Position numbers and translations under genes: made by a program. Under the pieces are notes generated by a model that was not told the DNA's origin, made no database searches, and saw only the letters and a list, made by a program, of their open reading frames with translations. A stretch of 64,000 nucleotides of DNA from the NCBI GenBank assembly GCA_019916065.1, contig CM034236.1, positions 19,522,805-19,586,804 of the forward strand, given 5' to 3'. This document shows positions 56,065 to 64,000 of the stretch, piece after piece. Positions within the stretch are counted from its first letter, which is position 1. The number at the start of each line of letters is the position of its first letter. The DNA is from Vitellaria paradoxa (Eukaryota > Streptophyta > Magnoliopsida > Ericales > Sapotaceae).

Positions 56065-57577
56065 GGTAATGATAATATCAGAGCAAGATTTGTTAATGTT
56101 AGAATGTATTTAATGTAATTTTTATATATTAACAGTTTTACCATTATTTAGTTATATGATAAATTAAATGTGATATCTATTATTTATTAAATGAACCAAC
56201 CAACTTTTAAGTTATCATTTATTTTGATATCTCTACTTTCTCACAAATTAGATTTTATTATTATATTTTTTAAAAAATATTAATATATTAATAGCAATCA
56301 AAATACAAAAAGCATGGGTAATTTAAATAATTAATTCTAAAAATTGAATTTTATAGATTTATTTTCTAGTCATAACATTAGCTTTAATAATAAATACTTA
56401 TTGATTTAGTAATTACAGAGTTTGGAAAATAAATTTTAAAATTTAAATTTTTTGTATTTATCTTCTTGAAAATTTGATATAAGAAATTTTATTATTTGAT
56501 TTACTAATTAAAGAGAAAATAAGTAGTTTAGATAATTAGTTCTAAAATTAAAATGTATATATTTATCTTTTACTCATGAAAATTAATTTATTAAAAATTT
56601 TACTAAATAACGAAACACTAATTTAAATAATTAGTTATTAAAATTGAGTTTTAAATTTTTCTTAGTTATGAAATTAATTTAATAATAAGTTTTACTAATT
56701 AATTTATGAAACATGAATAGTTTGAATAATTAATTTCAAATTTAAATTTTATATATTTCTATTTTAGCCATAAAAATTGTTTTAATCAAAAAAATTCTCA
56801 TTAACGGAAACATTAGTTTGGATAATTAATTTTAAAAATCAAATTTTATATATTTATTTGATTTAATAATAAATTTTATGAATTGATTAAGAGAAATATG
56901 AATAATTTGAATAATGAGTTTTAAAATTTAACTACTATGTATTTACCTTTTAGCCATGAAAATTGATTTAATAACAATTTTACTAATTTGTGAAAACATT
57001 AGTTTAGATAATTAACTTTAGAACTTAAAACTTTTACATTTATTTTTTAGTCATGAAAATTGATTTGATCTAATATTGATTGAACTAATTATCTAAATTA
57101 ATATTTTCGTTACTTAGTGAAACTTTTTATTAAATTAATTTTCATAACTAAAACATAAATATATAAAATTCAATTTTAGAAATAAATATTCAAACCACAC
57201 ATTTTTCGTTAATTAGTAAATCCATTAATAAAATTTGTTATACAAATTTTCAATACTAGAAGATAAATATAAAAAATTTAAATTTTAAATTAATTATCCA
57301 AACTCTATTAATTACTAAATCAATAACTAAAATTTATTATTAAAGTAAATTTTATGACTAAAAAATAAATTTATTCAAATTACTCTTGGTTTTTGCATTT
57401 TGATTACTATTAATACAGATAGAAATAAATGATAACTTAAAAATTAGTTCATTAAATAATTAATAAATATCACATTTAATTTCTCATATAACTAAATAAG
57501 AATGAAATTATTAACACATAAAAATTGCATTAAATCCGCTCTACTATTAACAAACCTTACTCTGACATTATCATTAC
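56065..57577. mobile_element. Foldback-type element with long inverted repeats
   Basis: The left arm begins GTAATGATAATATCAGAGCA and the right arm ends as its inverted counterpart near 57577. Arms match for at least 270-340 bp (about 56065-56400 and 57240-57577). The centre (56310-57060) is a run of about seven ~110-bp subrepeats containing 'tttggataattaattttaaa' and 'catgaaaattgatttaata', whose inverted form continues in the right arm. No coding sequence. This matches foldback or long-TIR MULE-type elements. A clear target duplication was not found (the flanks are both A-rich). Confidence 0.7.
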
Positions 57578-58250
57578 TCTAAAATAATAAGCAAATCTTT
57601 TTCAATAGAAATTCACAAATATCTCTCTTTATTTCTCACTCATATCATTTAATAATGACCCCTATTTTAATAAATAAGAAGTCCCCGTCTAACTCAATTT
57701 TTTATAATGGGGATCACATAAAAATTATAAAAAATAATAAATTATTTTTTTCTTCTTCAGTGTAAAATCTCAAATCTATCTCCATCTTCCAAATTTAAAC
57801 TCCCCTTAACCATTGTCATCACCTTTTCACATTCTCTCTTAAACACTTCATATTCCTATCAATTGTTTTTTTTTTTTTTTTTCCTTTCAGTATAACAAGA
57901 ATTACAGATATAATGCGATCTCGCCTTTCAATTCTCTCTCCATCTAAATCTCTAGCTTTGAATCGGTATTTTTTTTTATTACAGTTATTAAATTTTTTAC
58001 TAAAAAATTTTTAACCTCTCCTATCATAACATCCTAACTTTGTCCCTTCTTCCCATCCCTCCCCCTCCCCCACCCCCTCATCTACCCCCTCCTTAATAGG
58101 CAAAATGAGATAAATATTGTATATAACCCTAATTAGATGGGAATCAAACTTATTTATCAAAGTAAAACTAAAGTCATTCATTTACTTTATTTAAATGAAG
58201 TTATTTGTTTGAAATACATCACGAATTTCTAACCAAAAAGATATACTCAA
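57578..58250. other. AT-rich spacer
   Basis: Contains poly-T (57867-57882) and a C-rich 'cccctcccccacccc' patch (58062-58080). No gene seen. Confidence 0.5.
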
Positions 58251-58259
58251 CAAATGACT

Positions 58260-59013
58260 TTGTTAAATTTGTTGAGTAAATGCCTCATGTAGAAATAGTG
58301 AAATATATTCTAACCCATTACAAGGCTGAGTACGCACAATGCAAGTTATTAAATCTTCACGAACACAATCAAATTAGAGTTCACTTGGCTTGTCTAGGTC
58401 ACAAAGAAAGAGCCCTAGCAAAAAGCACACTAAGACCTAAAGGCACAAAAAATAGTCTTGTCACGTAACAAGATTATAGTTATCTATGAGATTCCTGACC
58501 ATAAGAACAAAGATATGAATGGAACACTCCCATTAGAGTTATTACTCAAGTGATTCAAACTAAGAGGATGCAATTTTGGTTTGGTTTGATTAGGAAAATA
58601 TGGTTGGATATTGAGCCAAATAATTATCTTGCATAATAGTCATTTTTTTCCCAATTCCGCCTGCATCACCCTTGGCATTTAATGTTCTACCTGCCACCAC
58701 TAACAAATGTCTGAGGAATGAGATAGATAGGTTGGATAGACACTTCAGTCAAATCCAAATTGTATCATCGTTCCTTTTCACATCTATAAATACCAGGGAT
58801 ATTCACACATCCAACGTATACTCACTACATACAATCAAATTATTTTTTTTGTAAGTGGAAAGATCTCCTAAGAACTGATTTGCTCGTTAGAAAGCCTATG
58901 ATTGGGGACTTTTCTTTGACTTTTTGCTTTTATTTTTCTTTCTTTATTTGTGCGAAAGAGTTTGTTCGGAGTATTAGGTGGTGTGCTGAGCATGTGAAAA
59001 TTTATCCACATAC
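58260..59013 (+). mobile_element. Decayed gypsy LTR
   Basis: TATA box CTATAAATACC at about 58783-58793. Right border set by CATTTGGCATTGTCTATGAG (59013-59032), a decayed form of the common CATTTGGCGCCGTCTGTGGG LTR/primer boundary. The left end was not found; the start given is a guess. Confidence 0.5.
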
Positions 59014-59077
59014 ATTTGGCATTGTCTATGAGAGTTTGAAACAAATCTCATCATAAATTATTTAAGTTTGGCTAGGC

Positions 59078-59345
59078 ATGGGTCAAGATGATCTCGTTCG
59101 CATACTTCAAAATCTGTGGACATGCACTCATGAACCACTCATCATTATGGAAGATGGAAAAGAAAGATACACATTCATTCAGAAGTGTATCGAGCAAAAT
59201 AGATAGGTGTCGTCATCAAAACCCTAGCAAAAGCTTAATCTTGGGGTCGTGACTCAGAAGGCTGAAATCATATGAAAGAGTTTGATGCTCAAATCCAAGC
59301 CGACTGCGACAAGGTGTGTATGACACTTTCATTGGAGGAGGAAGA
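59078..59345 (+). pseudogene. Gag start remnant
   Basis: MGQDDLVRILQNLW then KERYTFIQKCIEQNR and a stop, following the LTR and primer region above. The rest of the element is missing or unrecognisable. Confidence 0.35.
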
Positions 59346-60159
59346 AAATGCAACAGGTGTTAAGGGAGTTTACATTAGGAGTTGAGGCTTATTTCTGTGA
59401 TTGAAAGTGTAAGCCTACAATAGTTTGGCTTGGGTTGGCAAAGAGTTGATTCTAAACTTTGGTGGTGGAGGAAACAAGTTTGAGCTGTGGGTTTTTTAGC
59501 TTTTCATCATCTTTTTTTCATTGCTTCTTTTTCTTCTTTAACCAAACAACTAAAGGTAGGGAGTTATGCTTTTTGATGAATAAATATATTATTGCATGTG
59601 TAGTGTTGAGGTATGGAAATTATGTAAGCATTGGTATTGATTGTGAGTAAATGAATGCACAATGATATATATATATACATGTACTTATATATACACTACA
59701 TGAAGAGAACCCCAAGTGAATTAATTCTTGGATAAAATATAAATTTTAAGTCTTAAAACTTCCGAAAACTTTTATTGGATTGGATATGAATTGAAAGTGA
59801 TAAATGAAATTGGTTAAAGCTAATGTATTATTGAAATAGAGACTGGAGGTAAAAAACAAGAGCTGATGAACTACTTTTCCAGGTTCTAAATCGTTCACAT
59901 GCCTGGCAAAGCGTGGTGCACATGACCTTGTATTTGGTACTCCTCTGCACACAACCAGAGAACTTCCGTGTGCATGACATACCAATGTTTTTTCTTATGC
60001 ATATGACCTAGACTGAGGTTGTCCTGTGGGCACAAATGCAAATCTATTGCACATGAATGGCTATTCCCTCTTTCATGTGCACACTAGGGGTGCGGATAAT
60101 TTGATCAAAATTCAGTTTTCAAATCATAGTGACCAAATTTAAGAAATTTGGTTTGGTTA
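59346..60159. other. Intergenic, with a possible hAT end
   Basis: Repeated 'gtgcacatga/gtgtgcatgac' words (59895-60085). TAGGGGTGCGGATAATTTG at 60088 looks like a hAT-family end and may be a host element split by CACTA D. Confidence 0.35.
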
Positions 60160-60349
60160 CATTATAAGAAATAACAATTTTAGCAATCACTTTTCGCGAC
60201 CAAATTGGAATATGGTCGCTAAATGTTTATTTTTACTGACTAAAAATCTTTTAGTTGCTAAATAGTTTATTTTTGGTGACCAAACAATATGTGGTCGCTG
60301 AAAGTATGCCATTTGCAACCAATTGGTCACTAAAGGATTATTTTCACCG

Positions 60350-61400
60350 ACTAAATATTAATTTAGTCGACAAGGGGAAAAAATTTTGCTCCAAAAACTT
60401 TCTCGCATGATTTTGACGCCTACAAAGACTTTTGGCGACCACAATGTTTGGTCGAGCAACATTTTCATATTTTTTGAGATTTCTATTTAGTGTTATTTTT
60501 GGCGACCAAATCGGTTTGATCACTAAGTATTTAGCAACCAAATAGTCGCTAAAAGTTTACATTTGCCGTTAGTCAGCAAAGGAAAAAATTTTGCTCCAAA
60601 AACTTTCCCGCAAGATTTTGGCGCCAATAAAGACTTTTGTCAACCACAATGTTTGTTCACGGAACATTTTCATATTTTTTGAGATTTCTATTTATTGTTA
60701 TTTTTAGCGACCAAATCGGTTTGGTTGCTAAAAGTCTGGTATTTAGCGAACCAAATAGTTGCTAAAAGTTTACATTCGCCGACCAAATATTCATTGAGTC
60801 AGCAAAGGGAAATTTTTGCCCCCAAAATGTTTCCTGCTGAAATTTGGCACCAACAAAAAATTTTGGCAACCAAAACAATTTGGTTGCGAAACATTTTAAT
60901 ATTTTTTACATTCCAAAGAGTTTTATTTTTAGCGACCAAGAAATTTAGTCACTAAATAGTAGACAGTTAGCGACCAATGGTTGCTAAAAGCGTCCATTTG
61001 TCAACCAAATATTAATTTAGTCGGCAAACAAAAAAATTGACCCCCATGCTTCATTAGCCCATATTGCTCCCGAAAGAATACCTATGGTTAAAAAGATAAA
61101 CCCTATACTAATAACATGATAACTCCAATGATCCAATTGTTGAATGAATTGGGATGTTGTTCCCAAAATATTTGCTGAAGGAATTTGGCACCAACAAAGA
61201 TTTTTGGTGACCAAAACGTTTGGTCGCGAAATATTTTGATATTTTTGACAGTTTTAATAATTCTATTTTCGGCGACCAAATGGTCACTAAAAGTGTCTCT
61301 TCTCCAACCAAATCTTGATTTAGTCAGCAAGGAGAAAATTATGTTTATAAAATATTTTTCGTAGGAATTTAGCTCCAATAAAGAATTTTGGGGAGCAAAA
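60350..61400. repeat. Four to five ~220-bp subterminal repeats of CACTA D
   Basis: Units with 'agtcggcaa-gg-aaaaatttt', 'gctccaaaaactttc', 'ttggc(g/a)acca' and 'acattttcatatttttt' start near 60362, 60573, 60795, 61018 and 61321. The fourth is interrupted by plastid DNA. Confidence 0.8.
61036..61158 (-). pseudogene. ccsA: Plastid ccsA fragment (NUPT)
   Basis: Minus strand translation [16 protein letters not shown], then [20 protein letters not shown], is the haem-handling region of the chloroplast cytochrome c biogenesis protein CcsA; the WAN-EAWGS motif is diagnostic. Identity stops abruptly after the GGGTCA codons for GS at 61037, and near 61158 on the other side, and CACTA repeat sequence resumes at both ends. 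The piece is only about 40 codons, so it encodes nothing useful. Codon-level preservation suggests a fairly recent transfer. Confidence 0.88.
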
Positions 61401-61414
61401 AATTGATCTTGGAA

Positions 61415-62670
61415 TCTATATAATAAGACAGCTGAAGGGATAAGTTTAGCCATTGGATTATTTTAAGGGCTTAAATTACACTCTTCTTTTCCTTTATTTT
61501 CTCTCATTCATAACATGTATTTTTTGTCCCATATTGCTATATGACCATAATTTTAATTTGGGTTCTAGATATAAAACCACTATAGTTGTGGCATGTAAAT
61601 TTAAATAGATGTGAAGTCAACTCATTACTTTCTAGGAGGAATCCACTTGTCTAACAATTCATTTTGTTTATAAAATTTACATACTTCAAATTCGTTAAGA
61701 ATTAAATGCAAAAAGCATAAAAATGGCTAAATAATAAATAGAAAAATGTTTAAAATTTATTTCTCTTATAATAACATATTTTTTAAAATTAAAATAAAGA
61801 AAATGTCTCAATATTAATTTAGATTAGGAATAATTATTTTTCTAATATAAAAATAATTAAAAATTATTTTTCTCAAAATAGCAACTGTTAGTATTTTTTA
61901 ATTTAAAAAATAAAAAAGTTCCTAAATACTAATTAAGATTGGGAGTAATTCTTTCTCTAAATTCTTATTTTAAATTTAAACTGGTCATGTTGTCCATATT
62001 TTTATACAATTAATTTAGAAATTATTACCAAATCTTATATCATACTATTCACATTCACCATTTTACTTTGTTCTAAATTCTAATTTTAAATTTAAATTGG
62101 TCAGGTTGACCATATATTTATATAATAAAGAAGTTCAAAATTTAAATTTGAAATATTTTTAATCATTGTATTTGTTCAATAGGTAAGATTACTTTTTTTT
62201 TTCTTTTTCCTACAATCTGGTTTTCTTTTCAGTCACTTCACATCTCTCTAACTCTTATAATTTTTTTTTGAAAACACTTTCTTTAATAAAAAATTTTAAA
62301 TTAATATTTTTAAAAATTTGATAATATTTATAATAATTTTTAAAATTTTACAATCTTATTAAATACTATATGAATACTAAACGAAGTCAACTAAGATTTT
62401 TTATTCAAAAATAAAAAGTTATTTGTTTTTTAAAATTTCTTAAAAATAAATGTTTAAATTAAAATTTTATTTAATATACAAAAAAATTAAAAATTTAAAT
62501 GCATATACTTTTACCGTGTTCTTTGATATTTTCGTATTCAACATTAATTTATTAGTGATTTTTATTTTAAATGTTATTTTTTTAATTTTTCATGTAGATT
62601 TTTTTTTATAAATTTATATTTGAGTTTTTTATAAATCAAATTATATTTACGTGCCTTTAGGTACAAGTAA
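61415..62670. mobile_element. Candidate Helitron or other AT-rich insertion
   Basis: TCTATATAATAAGACAGCTG at 61415 resembles the 5' end of plant Helitrons, after an A and next to CACTA D repeats. The far side has a small hairpin GTGCCTTTAGGTAC (62651-62664), but the following bases AAGTAA are not the usual CTRR. The interior is AT-rich and non-coding. CACTA D motifs resume after 62700. Confidence 0.3.
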
Positions 62671-62879
62671 TTTCTTATGTATTAAAATTTTTTGAAATTT
62701 TTAATAATTTTATTTTTCTCGATCAAAAAAGTGACCAAATATTAATTTAGTAGGTGAAGATAAAATTGTGATTCTAAAATAAAATTGTTCCCACAAGCAC
62801 CAATAAAGAGTTCTGGCAACCAAAATACTTGGTTGCGAAATGTTTTATTTTCACAAATCCCTTCAATAAATTAAACCTT

Positions 62880-64000
62880 TTTGATTTTTTCATTTTCAAT
62901 TCCTCTTCATTGTAGCCAGAGGAACCCTAACACTAGCGGTCGATCACCCGACAGTGGTGACTCAATCATCGTCTACCTATCATCGTCTTTAGAGAGGTTC
63001 GAATAAGCTCTACGTTGGTTTCACTGGCATTGGCTCGCTCTGGTAACCTCTTGACTTTCTAATCAATCACATTTCACTTCTTGATTTGTTTGTTCCTAGT
63101 TAAATTTGTAGTTTGGATGGCGTTTTGTGCTCACAAATATTTTGGTTTTTATCCAAATTCTGTATAAGTTAGATAAACCCTAGCTTTGTTTTGGCCAGAG
63201 GGGTAAATGTTTTTCAATATTTTTGAGGGAAGAACTGGGCAAGGATGCGTAGTATGTTTATTTTGGTAGTTAATCTAGAATCCTTATTTCAAGCCCTAGT
63301 TGAATTTACACGTGACATCAATTTGTAGTTCTATACTTTTTTTTTTTTGTTTTTAACATACAAATGAATATCCAGTCCCATTTTAAGGTTGATTGCCTTT
63401 TTGTCTTTAGCTTTTCACTATCCAACCCAGGAAATACCTTTTATGAGTGGGGTCAGTTTCCTTGATCAGTCTGATATATATATATCCTTGTGTTTGTTGT
63501 TTTATATGTATAGAGTCAATCCTGATTTTGGCTACTTTACATAGAATTCCACAAAGTGTGAAAGGTATACACACAATTTTCTTTTTATGGAGCCCACTAA
63601 ATCTGTAAAATAATTAACCATTACAGTGCTTTAATAGTCAGCACTAGAGAGTTTTCTTTTCATCTTTAAAGTCAAGAGGAATAGCATAGAAAATTCTAAA
63701 GCCACCTTCACTTTTTCTTTATGGTTTGGCCCCAGTATTGGCATGTTATGGTTCAGGAAGGTCCTTTCCATTGGTTTTTCATGAACTTGCCATAAGGCTT
63801 TTGTGACTCTCTTATTGTTATTCGTTTCTCCCCCTACTATCACTCAAGTATCCCAACACAATCAAATATGCAAAATACATGCTACCAACCAATATTAACA
63901 TGTTTAAGTGGTACAATGAATTAAAATCCGAGACTACAACTAAGATGGAAGCAAAAGGCAAACAGAAGGTTGGCTAAAAAAATTCTCACATGCACAAATG
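62880..64000. other. Leader-like island and unassigned DNA
   Basis: 62890-63060 is the leader-like part of CACTA D. The remainder has no clear gene. A minus-strand frame at 63843-63631 has no motif I recognise. Confidence 0.4.

Larger units (their letters stand above)
60160..64000 (+). mobile_element. CACTA-like transposon D, left part, runs off the window
   Basis: Terminus CATTATAAGAAATAAC at 60160, i.e. CACTA with one C-to-T change. It is followed by dense TTTTAGCGACCAAAT / ATTTGGTCGCTAAA motifs in both orientations and ~220-bp repeats, typical of CACTA subterminal DNA. Similar motifs return at 62730-62860. A GC-richer, leader-like island at 62890-63060 has a possible splice donor (CTCTG|GTAACC near 63040), again the pattern seen in CACTA A and B. 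No transposase within the window, and the right end is not visible. Confidence 0.6.

Noticed and set aside
1..64000. CRISPR array or bacterial defence system
   Set aside because: The repeats seen are tandem minisatellites or transposon subterminal motifs without unique regular spacers, and the sequence is plant nuclear DNA.

Overview
The window is nuclear DNA of a flowering plant, probably a eudicot; I cannot name the species. It is AT-rich and mostly nested, decayed transposable elements. Only one gene looks intact: an AP2/ERF transcription factor of the ERF061/ERF062 type at 52258-53280 (minus). The rest of the coding signal is transposon protein with stops and frameshifts, plus small gene and plastid fragments carried inside transposons.

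Layout. 1-926: 5' end of a Ty3/gypsy LTR retrotransposon (minus), with LTR, tRNA-iMet primer site and broken gag, whose LTR ends an unrecognised 111-aa reading frame. 1669-3042: hAT-like element with an 8-bp target duplication (one mismatch), carrying what looks like the leader and first exon of an At2g33490-like gene. 3057-3183: LINE 3' tail with a perfect 13-bp target duplication. About 5482-16831: CACTA element A (minus) with degenerate TNP2 and PF03004-type genes and two tandem arrays. 17276 to about 24310: CACTA element B, which keeps the spliced PF03004-type gene but lacks TNP2; its ~200-bp tandem array was split by a second LINE tail. About 24585-29190: CACTA remnant C, interrupted by a 3.68-kb solo LTR with TSD ATTGA. 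29200-31550: copia remnants and LTR with duplicated flanks. 31600-32850: MITE-like sequences.

33732-50811 is a Tat-lineage Ty3/gypsy complex. A full-length element (36496-50811) has gag, protease, RT, RNase H, a second (archaeal-like) RNase H, integrase, a ~41-bp minisatellite, and a degenerate antisense ORF region. It is joined head-to-head to an inverted third LTR (33732-36295), and the outer ends of the complex share the pentamer AAATT. Two later insertions with 5-bp TSDs sit in it, one inside the inverted LTR (33924-35806) and one in the integrase zinc finger (41836-44525).

50812-60159: the ERF gene and AT-rich flanks, a 1.5-kb foldback element (56065-57577), and an LTR/gag remnant near 58500-59345. 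From 60160: CACTA-like element D, running off the window, with four or five ~220-bp subterminal repeats. One of these contains a ~120-bp plastid ccsA fragment, and a candidate Helitron may lie in the next.

Relative order of events can be read from the nesting: LINE B after array B, solo LTR after CACTA C, both LTR-type insertions after the Tat complex, ccsA insertion after subterminal repeat amplification in D. No cellular pathway is encoded; the working unit is the ERF gene, and everything else is a record of transposition and decay. I found no CRISPR array, rRNA gene or complete tRNA gene.
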